Assembly: GCA_021325655.1 (NCBI GenBank)
Contig: JAJPGT010000086.1
Coordinates: forward strand, 1 to 52,359
DNA length: 52,359 nt
Origin: Pseudomonadota bacterium
Lineage (GTDB): Bacteria; Chloroflexota; UBA6077; JAJPGT01
Reading direction: 5' to 3'
Under the pieces are notes generated by a model that had not been told where the DNA came from, searched no databases, and worked only from the letters and a program-made list of their open reading frames with translations. Position 1 is the stretch's first letter. Each line of letters opens with the position of its first letter. Positions 23,972 to 32,810 of this stretch are shown one piece after another. The position numbers and the translations under genes are program-made.

Positions 23972-25277
23972 GAACCTGCGCCTCCAGTTGGTGGGCTACC
24001 GTGCCGTTCACCATCGTCAGCACCACGCGCCCATGCAGACGCTCGCCGTCGAGCGGGGTGTTCTTGCCTTTCGAGCGGAAGCGGGCCGCGTCGACCGTCC
24101 ACTCGGCCAGTGGGTCCAGCAACACCAGGTCCGCCGCGGCGCCAGGCCGCAGCGAGCCGGCGTCCAGCCCGAAGACGCGGGCCGGATCGCACGTCAGCCG
24201 CGCGATCAGCGTTGCTAAGGGTATCCGACCCGTGTGAACCAGGCGCATCAGCAGCCCGAAGGCGGTCTCCAGCCCGGAGATCCCCGGCGCCGCCGCCCCT
24301 AGCTCGCACTCTTTGTCCACCCGGGCGTGCGGGGCATGGTCGGTGGCGATGCAGTCGATCACACCCGCTCCGAGCGCCCACTGGAGCGCCTCGCAGTCCT
24401 CGGCGCTACGCAGTGGCGGGTTCACCCGGCAGCGGGCATCGTAGGGCGGGGTAGCGTGCGCCCCCGCCAGCCAGTCGTCCGTCAGGAGCAGGTGGTGCGG
24501 GGTCACCTCCGCGCTGACACGGATCCCCTCCTCCTTCGCTCGCTCGATCAGCCGCGCCGCGGCGCGCGTGCTCACGTGGGCCACGTGCAGCCGCCCGCCG
24601 GTCAGCCGTGCCAGCGCCAGGTCACGCGCCACCGCGATCTCCTCCGCCTCGGCCGGGACCCCGGGCAGCCCGAGGCGGGCAGAGACCGGCCCCTCGTTCA
24701 TCACCGTGCCCGCGGCCAGGTCGGCGTCTTCACAGTGGTCCACGATGGGCCGCCCGGTGAGCAGGGAGTATTCGAGCGCGTGGCGCATCAGCCGGCTGGT
24801 CGCCACCTGCCGGCCGTCATCGGAGAAGGCGACCGCGCCGGCCTGGGCCATGTCCGCCATCTCGCTCAGCTCCTGGCCCTGCTGGCCCTTGGTGACCGTT
24901 CCGATCACCTGGACCCGCGCCAGGCCGAGCCGGCGTGCGACGTCCTGGACGTAGGCGACATCCGAGGCGGTGTCAATCGTCGGCAAGGTATTGGGCATGG
25001 CGCAGACCGTCGTGAAGCCGCCGGCGAGCGCCGCGGCTGTGCCGGTGGCGATCGTCTCTTTGTGCTCGTAGCCCGGCTCGCGCAGGTGGCAGTGGAGGTC
25101 GACGAAGCCGGGTGCGACGACAAGGCCCCGAGCATCGATCACCACCTCGCCGGCGGCGGCGCCCGTCTCCTGCGCCATCCCGACGACCCGGCCGCCCTCG
25201 ACCACCACGTCCAGCACCTGATCCACGCCACGCGCCGGGTCGATCACCCGGCCGCCAACGATCCGCGTCCGTCTCAT
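23964..25277 (-). CDS. pyrC: Dihydroorotase
   Basis: The 437-residue class I dihydroorotase has the metal motif DLHCHLREPG with His62 and His64, the AMPNT segment, and IATDHAPHARVDKE near 300. It cyclises carbamoyl aspartate to dihydroorotate. It overlaps pyrB by 4 bases and carA by 8. Catalytic residues are present, so it is unlikely to be an inactive pyrC-prime partner of aspartate transcarbamoylase. Confidence 0.96.
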   Translation of the reverse strand: MRRTRIVGGRVIDPARGVDQVLDVVVEGGRVVGMAQETGAAAGEVVIDARGLVVAPGFVDLHCHLREPGYEHKETIATGTAAALAGGFTTVCAMPNTLPTIDTASDVAYVQDVARRLGLARVQVIGTVTKGQQGQELSEMADMAQAGAVAFSDDGRQVATSRLMRHALEYSLLTGRPIVDHCEDADLAAGTVMNEGPVSARLGLPGVPAEAEEIAVARDLALARLTGGRLHVAHVSTRAAARLIERAKEEGIRVSAEVTPHHLLLTDDWLAGAHATPPYDARCRVNPPLRSAEDCEALQWALGAGVIDCIATDHAPHARVDKECELGAAAPGISGLETAFGLLMRLVHTGRIPLATLIARLTCDPARVFGLDAGSLRPGAAADLVLLDPLAEWTVDAARFRSKGKNTPLDGERLHGRVVLTMVNGTVAHQLEAQVHG

Positions 25278-26308
25278 GCTGCCTCCTGGCCCTGGTTCCC
25301 GCCGAACAGCAGGTACAGCAGCGCCATCCGGACCGCGACCCCGTTGGTAACCTGCTGCTCGATGGCCGACTGCGCCGAGGTGGCGACCTCAGGCTCGATC
25401 TCTACCCCCTCGTTCATCGGGCCCGGGTGGAGAATCAGCGCCCCCGGCTTCGCCAGCGCCAGCCGCTCCTCGTTCAGCCCGTAGGTGCGAGTGTATTCGC
25501 GCAGACTTGGCAGCAGTCCACTGGACTGCCGTTCGCGCTGGAGCCGCAGCACCATCACAACGTCTGCTCCGCGCAGCGCCCGGGCGGGGTCCACCTCCAC
25601 CTCGACGCTCCAGGGGAGCTGTGCGCGGGGCGGCAGGCTCGCCGGCGGCAGCAGCGTGGGCGGGCCGCAGAGCACCACCCGCGCCCCCAACTTCGCCAGC
25701 CCCCAGGCGTTGGAGCGGGCGACGCGGCTATGCAGGATGTCGCCCAGGATGACGACCTTCAGCCCGGCGACGCGGCCGAGCCGCTCGCGGATGGTGAACA
25801 GGTCGAGCAGTGCCTGGGTGGGGTGCGCGTGCCAGCCATCGCCGGCATTGATGACCCGGGCGTCCACACTGCGGGCGACCAGGTACGGCGCCCCGGCCTC
25901 CGAGTGGCGCATCACCACCACATCCGCCCCGAGCGCGCGCAGGGTGCGAATGGTGTCGATCAGGGATTCACCCTTGGTCACACTGCTCTGGCTGGCCGAA
26001 ATGCTCACCACGTCGGCGCCAAGGTTCTTCGCCGCCAGCTCGAACGAGACCCGCGTGCGGGTGCTGGCCTCATAGAACATGTTGACCACCGTCTTGCCCC
26101 GCAGAGCCGGCACCCGAGCGACCGGCCGACGCAGGATCTCTTTCATCGCCGCGGTGTTCGCCAGCACCGCTTCGATCTCGGCCGGGGCGAAGTCGTCCAG
26201 GTCCAGCACGTGCCGCCGACCCCGCCAGGAGGAGGGCGGCCGGGATGGCGCGGCCTCGGGCAGCGCCGCGCTGTCGCGCGTGATCTGGGAGATGCTTGTG
26301 TCGATCAT
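25274..26308 (-). CDS. pyrB: Aspartate carbamoyltransferase catalytic chain
   Basis: A 344-residue enzyme with the carbamoyl-phosphate motif [15 protein letters not shown] and the aspartate-side [12 protein letters not shown]. The first ~30 residues (Ser/Pro/Arg-rich) extend beyond the usual start, before [19 protein letters not shown]. It condenses carbamoyl phosphate and aspartate. No pyrI regulatory chain is nearby, as expected where PyrR controls the operon. It overlaps pyrR and pyrC by 4 bases each. Confidence 0.97.
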   Translation of the reverse strand: MIDTSISQITRDSAALPEAAPSRPPSSWRGRRHVLDLDDFAPAEIEAVLANTAAMKEILRRPVARVPALRGKTVVNMFYEASTRTRVSFELAAKNLGADVVSISASQSSVTKGESLIDTIRTLRALGADVVVMRHSEAGAPYLVARSVDARVINAGDGWHAHPTQALLDLFTIRERLGRVAGLKVVILGDILHSRVARSNAWGLAKLGARVVLCGPPTLLPPASLPPRAQLPWSVEVEVDPARALRGADVVMVLRLQRERQSSGLLPSLREYTRTYGLNEERLALAKPGALILHPGPMNEGVEIEPEVATSAQSAIEQQVTNGVAVRMALLYLLFGGNQGQEAA

Positions 26309-26892
26309 TGGCGCTCCCCTCCATTGCCGTATGGCGCCGGCTTGCGCAGGACGACCTCATCCACCCCGTCGATCTCCGCGAGGTGAACCTCCACCGTCTC
26401 GTCGCGCGAGGTCGGCAGGTTCTTCCCAACATAGTCCGGGCGAATCGGCAGCTCGCGATGCCCGCGATCAACCAGCACCAGCAGGCGAATCGCCCGCGGC
26501 CGCCCAAAGTCCATTAGCGCATCCATCGCCGCGCGGACGGTGCGGCCGGTGAACAGGACGTCGTCGACCAGGATGACCGTGCGGTCGGTGATGTCGAGCG
26601 GGATCACGCTCGGGGCGAGCGACCGGTTACGCGCCCGGAACAGGTCGTCGCGGTACAGCGTGATGTCCAGCTCGCCCACCGCCGGCCGGCGCTCCTCGAA
26701 CTCGAAGATGGCGCGGGCCAGACGCTGCGCGAGCGGCACCCCGCGGCGCCGGATGCCGACGAACACCAGGTTCTGGACGTCGCCATCGCGCTCGACGATC
26801 TCGTGCGCCATGCGGGTGATCGCGCGGCGCACCCCATCGCCATCCAGAATCAGCACCGCGCGGCCGCGGTCGAGGCGTGGCTGGTCAGCCAT
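26305..26892 (-). CDS. pyrR: PyrR bifunctional attenuation regulator / uracil phosphoribosyltransferase
   Basis: The 195-residue product has the PRPP loop [21 protein letters not shown], an N-terminal [13 protein letters not shown] segment and [14 protein letters not shown], all typical of PyrR. When UMP is high, PyrR binds a hairpin in pyr leader RNA and lets a terminator form. This is the first gene of the operon, and its own leader (26893-27035) shows such a hairpin and terminator, so autoregulation is likely. The C terminus overlaps pyrB by 4 bases. Confidence 0.97.
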   Translation of the reverse strand: MADQPRLDRGRAVLILDGDGVRRAITRMAHEIVERDGDVQNLVFVGIRRRGVPLAQRLARAIFEFEERRPAVGELDITLYRDDLFRARNRSLAPSVIPLDITDRTVILVDDVLFTGRTVRAAMDALMDFGRPRAIRLLVLVDRGHRELPIRPDYVGKNLPTSRDETVEVHLAEIDGVDEVVLRKPAPYGNGGERQ

Positions 26893-26916
26893 AGCGGCCA
26901 GCCTCCCGCGCAGGGC

Positions 26917-26948
26917 AAAAAAAACGCCCGCCCGCGCACACGGGACGG
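26917..26948 (-). terminator. Attenuator terminator in the pyrR leader
   Basis: On the minus strand CCG(T)CCCGT pairs with GCGGGCGG (one bulged T, loop GTGC), followed by GCG and eight T residues (26924-26917). This is a strong intrinsic terminator ending 25 bases before the pyrR ATG. Its 5' arm (26948-26941) can instead pair with the 3' part of the upstream PyrR-binding hairpin. Confidence 0.88.
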
Positions 26949-26984
26949 ACAGACATCAGTAGACAACGAGGCATCTGCTCACTC

Positions 26985-27007
26985 CCTTCCCGGTCTCGCA
27001 GGGCCGG
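26985..27007 (-). promoter_or_regulatory. PyrR-binding hairpin / antiterminator arm
   Basis: On the minus strand CCGGCC-CTGCGA-GACCGG (27007-26990) forms a hairpin with one C-A mismatch and the hexaloop CUGCGA, matching the CNGNGA loop of known PyrR sites. Bases 26992-26985 (CGGGAAGG) can instead pair with 26948-26941 (CCGTCCCG) with a single mismatch, which would disrupt the terminator. Binding of PyrR-UMP would hold the hairpin closed and favour termination. Confidence 0.82.
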
Positions 27008-27041
27008 ACTTAAAGGGCGGCCGGACAAGTCAGCCAGGCGC

Positions 27042-27071
27042 ATTCTACGGCTCGCACACGACGCCGCGCAA
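27042..27071 (-). promoter_or_regulatory. Possible pyr operon promoter
   Basis: On the minus strand TTGCGC (27071-27066), 18 bases, then TAGAAT (27047-27042; five of six to consensus). The start point would lie about 25-30 bases upstream of the PyrR-binding hairpin, the right place for a leader. The -35 match is weak. Confidence 0.42.
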
Positions 27072-27183
27072 ACGCCGGCCTCCTTGCATACGATGACGCG
27101 TTCTTATATCGTTTGCACAATCGCGAGGGTAGGTCGCGGGCAGACAGACGCTTTGCCTTGTGCAGAGCACCGGAGGTTGCGCC

Positions 27184-28881
27184 TTGGTCACTGTCGCCGA
27201 CGTCCTGCGACTCGCGCTCCCGCCTGGCACCCGCGTCATCGTCGGGGAGCAGCAGCTTCGCCTCCCCGTCACCTGGGCCCGCAGCATCCGCGGCCGTTCG
27301 GCCCTGCTGGCCGGGCTGGAGCGAGGCGAGCTCTTGCTGCTGTCGCTCGAGCGTTCCACTCAGCCCGTAGACGACCGCTCCCTGACCCTGCTGATTCAGG
27401 ACCTGGTGGCCGCTGGGGCCAGCGCACTCTGCTGCGTCGGCCAGCTCCCACCCCGGGCGGTCGAGAGCGCCGCGCAGCAGCAGCTCCCCTTGCTGCAGCT
27501 TCCCTCCGGTACCGACCTGGCCGAGGTGGAACGCCGTGTGGTGGCGCTGGTCGTCGACCGGGAATCGGGGCTTCGCCAGCGGGTCGAGGAGGTGCACGAG
27601 CGGCTCATCGCCAGCCTGGTCGAAGATCGTGGCCCGCTGCCGCTGCTGGAAACGCTCGCCTCCGCGAGCGGCAAGGCGGTCCTGGCGCTCGACGAGTACC
27701 TGCAGGCCGCGGACAGCGCCGGGCTCGATCCCCGGGTCGTCCCACGGGTCGTCCATGGGATACGTGATTACCTGCTGAGCCGCTGGGATCGCACCGGCCG
27801 TCCCCGGCAGGTCTGGACGATCCCGGTCGACGCCGGCGCCGGCGAGCGCCAGGTGGCAGTGGCGATCCCGCTCGTGCTCAAGGGGACGCCGGTCGGCGCC
27901 CTGTGCCTGGTTGGCCCGGAAGCGGCCTTTTCCGACTACGACGAGCGGATCGCCCTACGGGCTGCCTCGGTGCTGGTGCTCGAAGTCGCCAAGCAGCGCG
28001 CGGTGGAGGCAGCGCGGCTGCGGCTCCAGGGCGAGTTCCTGGACGATTTGCTGGCCGGCAACTTCCCCTCGGAGGAGGCGTTCCGCGCCCGCGCCCGCTG
28101 GCTCGGCCACGATCTGAGCCGGCCGCACCGGGTGATCGTGCTTGCCCCGGACCCGGACGGGACCGATGGGGAGCGTGACCAGCGGTTCCCCACCCGGCTG
28201 GGAGAAGGCGGCTGGCTCGCCGCCATGGGCGCCCGCGCAGACGCGCTCGCGCTGTTCCGCGAGGGCCGGCTCGTAGTCGTGCTTCCCCACGAAAGCCCCC
28301 AGGACGAGGAGGACGCGCGGCAGGTGGCCGAGTCGATTCGGCGCGAGGTGCTGCTGCTGAGCGACGGCGCGCGCGTCTCGGCCGGGGTGGGGCGGCACCA
28401 CCCCGGCCTGTGGGGCTTTGCCCGGATGTACCGCGAAGCAGAGCGGGCGTTGGTGGTGGCGCAGACGCTGCTGGGCGGTAACTGCACCGCGGCCTACGGC
28501 GAGCTGGGAGCAAACCGGCTGCTCGGCGAACTGGTGTCCAGCCCGGAGCTAGCCACCTTCTATGACGATCACCTGGGGAAGCTGGTGGAGTACGACCGGC
28601 GCCACAACGCCGAGCTGCAGGCGACCCTCGAGGCGTTCTTTGCCGCTAATAGCAATCATGTCCGCGCGGCGCGGCAGCTCCATCTCCATCGGAACACCTT
28701 GCTGTATCGTTTGGAGCGGATCCGCGCGATCCTCGGCGTCGACCTGGACGACCCCGAGACGCGCCTGACGCTTCAGCTCGCGCTCAAGCTGAAGCACGTG
28801 GCACGGGCCTGGCGTCCCCAGCACGCCCCGCGCGGCGAGTCCCTGGCGGCCCAACTTCGATCAGAGAGGAGTGCATCATGA
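27184..28881 (+). CDS. PucR family transcriptional regulator
   Basis: The TTG at 27184 is chosen because GGAGG sits seven bases upstream; a GTG at 27160 would add eight residues. The 565-residue product opens VTVADVLRLALPPGTRVIVG, the PucR N-terminal ligand domain (about 1-125), followed by a GAF-like middle region, and ends with a PucR-type helix-turn-helix: NHVRAARQLHLHRNTLLYRL. PucR proteins usually regulate purine or nitrogen-compound use in response to small ligands. The stop codon overlaps the glnA ATG (ATGA at 28878-28881), so this regulator is co-translated with glutamine synthetase, suggesting control of nitrogen assimilation. It is divergent from pyrR. Confidence 0.9.
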   Translation: MVTVADVLRLALPPGTRVIVGEQQLRLPVTWARSIRGRSALLAGLERGELLLLSLERSTQPVDDRSLTLLIQDLVAAGASALCCVGQLPPRAVESAAQQQLPLLQLPSGTDLAEVERRVVALVVDRESGLRQRVEEVHERLIASLVEDRGPLPLLETLASASGKAVLALDEYLQAADSAGLDPRVVPRVVHGIRDYLLSRWDRTGRPRQVWTIPVDAGAGERQVAVAIPLVLKGTPVGALCLVGPEAAFSDYDERIALRAASVLVLEVAKQRAVEAARLRLQGEFLDDLLAGNFPSEEAFRARARWLGHDLSRPHRVIVLAPDPDGTDGERDQRFPTRLGEGGWLAAMGARADALALFREGRLVVVLPHESPQDEEDARQVAESIRREVLLLSDGARVSAGVGRHHPGLWGFARMYREAERALVVAQTLLGGNCTAAYGELGANRLLGELVSSPELATFYDDHLGKLVEYDRRHNAELQATLEAFFAANSNHVRAARQLHLHRNTLLYRLERIRAILGVDLDDPETRLTLQLALKLKHVARAWRPQHAPRGESLAAQLRSERSAS

Positions 28882-30221
28882 TGGACGCGTCGACCCGAGA
28901 GCGGGTCATGACGCTGGCGGAGCGAGAAGCGGTCAAGTACGTCAGCTTGCAGTTCACCGACATCCTGGGCGTTGTCAAGAACGTGACGATCCCATTCCAC
29001 AAGTTCGAGGATGCCGTCGATCACGGGCTGTGGTTCGACGGGTCTTCGATCGAAGGCTTCACCCGCATCCACGAAAGCGACATGTACCTGCAGCCCGACC
29101 TGAGCACCTTCCAGGTCGTCCCCTGGGAGCGGGGAGAGAACACAACCGCCCGGGTCATCTGCGACGTCTACACCCCGCACGGTGAGGAGTTCCAGGGCGA
29201 CCCGCGCGGCGTGCTCCGCCGGCAGATGCAGCGGGCAGAGGCGATGGGCTTTCGGATGAACACCGGCCCGGAGCTGGAGTTCTTCCTGCTGCGGACCAAT
29301 AACGGCAAGATCGAAGTACTCCCGCACGATCGCGCCGGGTACTTCGATTTGACTACCGACGAGGCGGCGGACGTCCGCAAGGAGATGGTGAACGCGCTCG
29401 AGGGACTCGGGATCGAGGTCGAAGCGCTGCACCACGAGGTGGCGATCGGCCAGCACGAGATCGACTTCCGCTACGCCGACGCGCTGAAGACGGCCGACAA
29501 CGCGGTCTCGTTCCGCGTCGCCCTCAAAGCGGTCGCGCAGCGGCATGGCTTGTACGCCACGTTCATGCCGAAGCCATTCTTCGGCATCAACGGCTCAGGG
29601 ATGCATACCCACCAGAGCCTGGCGGATGTCAAGACCGGCAAGAACCTGTTCTACGACGCTAGCAACGAGTACAACCTGTCCAAGATCGCCCGCCACTACA
29701 TCGCTGGCTTGCTGAAGCACGCACGAGGGATGAGCGCGGTGCTCTCCCCGCTGGTGAACTCGTACAAGCGACTGGTGCCGGGCTACGAGGCGCCGGTGTA
29801 TATCTGCTGGGCGCGGATCAACCGCTCAGCACTGATCCGCATCCCCCAGACCAGCCGCGGCCGACCGGAAGGCACGCGGGCGGAGCTGCGTTGCCCGGAC
29901 CCGAGCTGCAATCCCTACCTGGCGTTCGCAGTCATGCTGGCCGCGGGGCTGGACGGTATCGAGAACGAGCTGGAGCCGCCAGACCCGGTCGAGGAGAACC
30001 TGTACCACTTCAGCGACGAGATGATGCAGAAGCGCGGGATCACCACCCTACCGGGGACGCTGGTGGAGGCGCTCGACGCGCTGGAGGCCGACCCGGTGGT
30101 GCGCGGGGCGCTGGGCGAGCACATCTTCGAGTGGCTGGTGGAGGCCAAGCGCCAGGAGTGGGACGAGTACCGCAAGCAGGTCACCTCCTGGGAGCTGGAG
30201 CGCTACCTGGAGACGTACTAG
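28878..30221 (+). CDS. glnA: Glutamine synthetase type I
   Basis: A 447-residue GSI. The beta-grasp domain includes WFDGSSIEGF and the catalytic domain FFGINGSGMHTHQSL, NRSALIRIPQ and RCPDPSCNPYLAFAVMLAAG. The length and the absence of the ~25-residue insertion point to the GSI-alpha subtype, which is normally feedback-inhibited rather than adenylylated. It makes glutamine from glutamate, ammonia and ATP. GAGGAG lies seven bases upstream of the ATG, which overlaps the PucR-type regulator's stop by 4 bases. Confidence 0.97.
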   Translation: MMDASTRERVMTLAEREAVKYVSLQFTDILGVVKNVTIPFHKFEDAVDHGLWFDGSSIEGFTRIHESDMYLQPDLSTFQVVPWERGENTTARVICDVYTPHGEEFQGDPRGVLRRQMQRAEAMGFRMNTGPELEFFLLRTNNGKIEVLPHDRAGYFDLTTDEAADVRKEMVNALEGLGIEVEALHHEVAIGQHEIDFRYADALKTADNAVSFRVALKAVAQRHGLYATFMPKPFFGINGSGMHTHQSLADVKTGKNLFYDASNEYNLSKIARHYIAGLLKHARGMSAVLSPLVNSYKRLVPGYEAPVYICWARINRSALIRIPQTSRGRPEGTRAELRCPDPSCNPYLAFAVMLAAGLDGIENELEPPDPVEENLYHFSDEMMQKRGITTLPGTLVEALDALEADPVVRGALGEHIFEWLVEAKRQEWDEYRKQVTSWELERYLETY

Positions 30222-30241
30222 CCCTGCCCGCCTCGACCGTA

Positions 30242-30289
30242 CCAGCAGGTCCCGCCGCGGAGCGATCCGCCCCGCCCGGGGCCTGCTGG
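30242..30289 (+). terminator. Stem-loop downstream of glnA
   Basis: CCAGCAGG (30242-30249) can pair perfectly with CCTGCTGG (30282-30289) around a GC-rich interior. It begins 21 bases after the glnA stop and is followed by TTCCCC rather than a T-run. It may terminate or stabilise the pucR-glnA transcript. Confidence 0.42.
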
Positions 30290-30339
30290 CTTCCCCCTCG
30301 GCCGCCGCGCTGCCCTGGGCGCCCCATTGGATCGGCCGG

Positions 30340-30576
30340 ATGGAAGGGCGCCTGGGAGACGCCGTCACGCTTGAAGCTGGCGGGGTGGCCACGCCGGAGC
30401 CCGTAACTTCCGAACTGGCGCAGCGGCTTGCCCGTAGCTACCGGGTCGTGCTCACCGCCCGTCTCACTGCTGGCAGCTTCACTCAGGACATGGACTTCTC
30501 GACCGAGGGCTTCGCCCCGACCCGCCCGTCCCTGCTGGAGCGCTGGCTGGAGCTGCCAGACCTGCTTTGGCGCTAG
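30340..30576 (+). CDS. Hypothetical small protein
   Basis: An open frame of 78 residues starting MEGRLGDAVTLEAGG, with RLARSYRVVLTARLTAGSF and a Trp/Leu-rich end. No family is recognised, there is no membrane span or signal peptide, and no clear ribosome binding site. It lies between glnA and recX, with codon choice consistent with coding DNA. It could be a spurious frame; the protein-like composition (alternating hydrophobic strand, few Arg/Ala shadows) is the only support. Confidence 0.35.
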   Translation: MEGRLGDAVTLEAGGVATPEPVTSELAQRLARSYRVVLTARLTAGSFTQDMDFSTEGFAPTRPSLLERWLELPDLLWR

Positions 30577-30602
30577 CCCCCGAAATTAGGACGGCACGGC
30601 GG

Positions 30603-31301
30603 TCAGCTCTCCGCGGCTGACGCTCGCCACAGCCGTCGCACCACAGGTGTTACAATCTCCCAGGGGAAGCCGCGGCGGGCGAGGTAGGCGCCCAGGCGCC
30701 GCTGGAACTCCCGCTCATCACAGCCACGGAGCTGCCGCGCTTTCTTTTCCCCGGCGCGGTAGGCGGCCTCTTCCCCCAGCTCCGCCTCGTCCAGCGCCGT
30801 CGCGACCGCCTCCCGATCCGTCCCCTTCCGCAGTAGCTCCTGGCGCAGCAGCAACGCTCCACGGGGCGCGTGGGCCTGCCGCTGCTCGATCCAGTACTGG
30901 GCGAACGCTTCGTCGTCCAGCAGCTTCAACTCCCGCAGGCGCACCAGCACCTGGTCCGTGGTGCCGGCGGGGTAGCCATGGCGGGCCAGGCGGTCGCGCA
31001 CCTCGCGCTCGCTCCGCGGGCGGTAAGCAAGAAACAGCAGCGCGTGCTCAAAGGCGCAGTGGTACTGGTCGCGCTCCTGGAGCGCGAGCGCCTCGGCGGT
31101 AGAGAGGGGGCGGCCGACGGTGAGGGTCGCGGCCAGCTCGGCCGCCAGGCTGAAGGCATAGGCGCCATCCAGAAAGACGTTGAACCGGTCGCGGCTTCGC
31201 TGCTGGGGCGCCAGGTCGGTGATGACGCCCGAAACGGGGCGGGGCGTGGCAGTCTCGCCACCTCCACCCCGCCCCACGCGTCCCTCGCCGCGCAGCGCCA
31301 T
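30603..31301 (-). CDS. recX: Regulatory protein RecX
   Basis: A 232-residue, helix-rich protein with the three-helix repeats of RecX, such as LLFLAYRPRSEREVRDRLARHG, LDDEAFAQYWIEQRQA and GFPWEIVTPVVRRLW. RecX binds RecA filaments and limits RecA activity. It starts three bases after the recA stop and is expected to be co-transcribed with it. The first ~25 residues are Gly/Arg-rich and may not be translated if a later start is used. Confidence 0.9.
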   Translation of the reverse strand: MALRGEGRVGRGGGGETATPRPVSGVITDLAPQQRSRDRFNVFLDGAYAFSLAAELAATLTVGRPLSTAEALALQERDQYHCAFEHALLFLAYRPRSEREVRDRLARHGYPAGTTDQVLVRLRELKLLDDEAFAQYWIEQRQAHAPRGALLLRQELLRKGTDREAVATALDEAELGEEAAYRAGEKKARQLRGCDEREFQRRLGAYLARRGFPWEIVTPVVRRLWRASAAES

Positions 31302-31304
31302 GCG

Positions 31305-32375
31305 CTAGAGCAGCTCCTCGGTCTCGGCCTCGGCGACCGCGCCGTTGTCCGACTCCGTACCGAGCGAGCCGAGCTGCGCCGCCATCGCCTTCTCGCGGAT
31401 CTGCCGCTCGATCTCGTCCGCCAGCTCCGGGTTCTTCCGCAGGAACTCCTTGGCGTTCTCGCGGCCCTGGCCGATGCGCTGGTCGCCAAAGGAGAAGAAC
31501 GACCCGCTCTTGCGGACAATGCCGAGCTCGATGCCGACGTCGATCAGCCCGCCCTCGCGGGAGATGCCCTCGTTGAACATGATGTCGAACTCCGCCTGGC
31601 GGAACGGCGGAGCAACCTTGTTCTTGACAACACGCACCTTCACCCGGTTGCCGATCGCCTCGGTGCCCTGCTTGATCGACTCCACCCGGCGGATGTCCAT
31701 GCGAATGGAGGCGTAGAACTTGAGCGCCCGGCCGCCGGGCGTCGTCTCCGGGTTGCCGAACATCACCCCGATCTTCTCGCGAAGCTGGTTGGTAAAGATC
31801 AGCGCGGTACGCGAGCGCGCCACGGCGCCCACCAGCTTGCGCAGCCCTTGCGACATCAGCCGCGCCTGGAGCCCCACGTGGCTGTCGCCCATGTCGCCTT
31901 CTAGCTCCGCCCGGGGCACCAGCGCGGCGACGGAGTCGATCGCAACCACGTCGACGGCGCCGCTGCGGACGAGCGCCTCGGCAATCTCCAGCGCCTGCTC
32001 GCCGGTGTCCGGCTGCGAGACGAACAGCTCGTCGATGTTCACCCCGCAGTTGCGGGCGTAGCTCGGGTCGAGCGCGTGCTCGGCGTCGATCAGCGCCGCC
32101 ACCCCACCCGCCCGCTGCGCGTTGGCGATGACGTGTTGCACCACGGTGGTCTTGCCGGACGACTCCGGGCCGTAGATCTCCACCACCCGGCCGCGCGGGA
32201 TGCCACCGACGCCGAGCGCCAGGTCGAGCGCGATCGACCCGGTCGAGATCGCGTCCACGTGCGCCTTGGCGGCGGCTTCACCGAGCTTCATGATGGAACC
32301 CTTGCCAAAGCTGCGCTCGATCTGCGCGACCGCCATCTCCAGGGCCTTTTCCTTGTCTTTGTCCACGCTCGTCAC
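31305..32375 (-). CDS. recA: Recombinase RecA
   Basis: The 356-residue RecA has Walker A GPESSGKT (69-76), the Walker B segment [14 protein letters not shown], the L2-region motif [20 protein letters not shown] and a short acidic C terminus. It forms filaments on single-stranded DNA, driving strand exchange and LexA self-cleavage. A GTG at 32375 is given; GTG 32366 is equally likely because GGGAG is better spaced for it. An SOS-like box overlaps the likely promoter about 55-70 bases upstream. Confidence 0.98.
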   Translation of the reverse strand: MTSVDKDKEKALEMAVAQIERSFGKGSIMKLGEAAAKAHVDAISTGSIALDLALGVGGIPRGRVVEIYGPESSGKTTVVQHVIANAQRAGGVAALIDAEHALDPSYARNCGVNIDELFVSQPDTGEQALEIAEALVRSGAVDVVAIDSVAALVPRAELEGDMGDSHVGLQARLMSQGLRKLVGAVARSRTALIFTNQLREKIGVMFGNPETTPGGRALKFYASIRMDIRRVESIKQGTEAIGNRVKVRVVKNKVAPPFRQAEFDIMFNEGISREGGLIDVGIELGIVRKSGSFFSFGDQRIGQGRENAKEFLRKNPELADEIERQIREKAMAAQLGSLGTESDNGAVAEAETEELL

Positions 32376-32425
32376 TCCCTCCGGGCGCTACATGCCCCGC
32401 TCGCCGCGACGCGATATCGCCGCAT

Positions 32426-32443
32426 ATTATAGCACAGATGTTC
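32426..32443 (-). promoter_or_regulatory. recA promoter with LexA-type box
   Basis: On the minus strand TGCTATAAT gives an extended -10 with perfect TATAAT (32431-32426). Immediately upstream GAACATCTGTGC (32443-32432) matches the Gram-positive-type LexA box GAAC-N4-GTTC with one mismatch, overlapping the extended -10. LexA bound here would block RNA polymerase. Confidence 0.65.
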
Positions 32444-32454
32444 TGGTTTCCCTC

Positions 32455-32810
32455 GGATCGGGCCGCGCCTCGAGGGTCATTATTCCAAGTTCGGCCACTC
32501 GGTGCTACGCTCTCGCGGCCGCGTGGTACCAGAAGCGAACAGTCGGCCAACCTGGCGGGACACGGGCCGAGGACGAATGGCTGGGCTCGTTCTCCCCTGG
32601 CCAAGGCGCGGCTTTGCGTGCAGCGACGGACCGATCCAGGTATCGGCCACTGCTGAAGGGTCCATGCTCCGCGAACGAGGCGGTACTGACGGTACGTTCG
32701 GACAAGGGGATGGATTCCATCCCCCGGCCGTTCTCGATCGCCCAGATGCGGGCTCCGGGGCGCTCCTGGCCGCGCCTACCGCCAGCGCTGAGGAGCCCGC
32801 CTCATCTCGG
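32455..32810. other. Gene-poor stretch between rimO and recA
   Basis: No convincing gene is seen in these 356 bases: frames on both strands are short or Arg/Pro-rich and lack ribosome binding sites. The only clear structure is the hairpin at 32706-32724. In many bacteria genes such as pgsA or cinA lie between rimO and recA; they are absent here. A small RNA cannot be excluded. Confidence 0.5.
32706..32724 (-). terminator. Hairpin downstream of rimO
   Basis: GGGGATGG-ATT-CCATCCCC is a perfect 8-bp stem with a three-base loop, 87 bases past the rimO stop. There is no real T-run on the minus strand (TTGTCCG follows), so it is only terminator-like. Confidence 0.42.
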
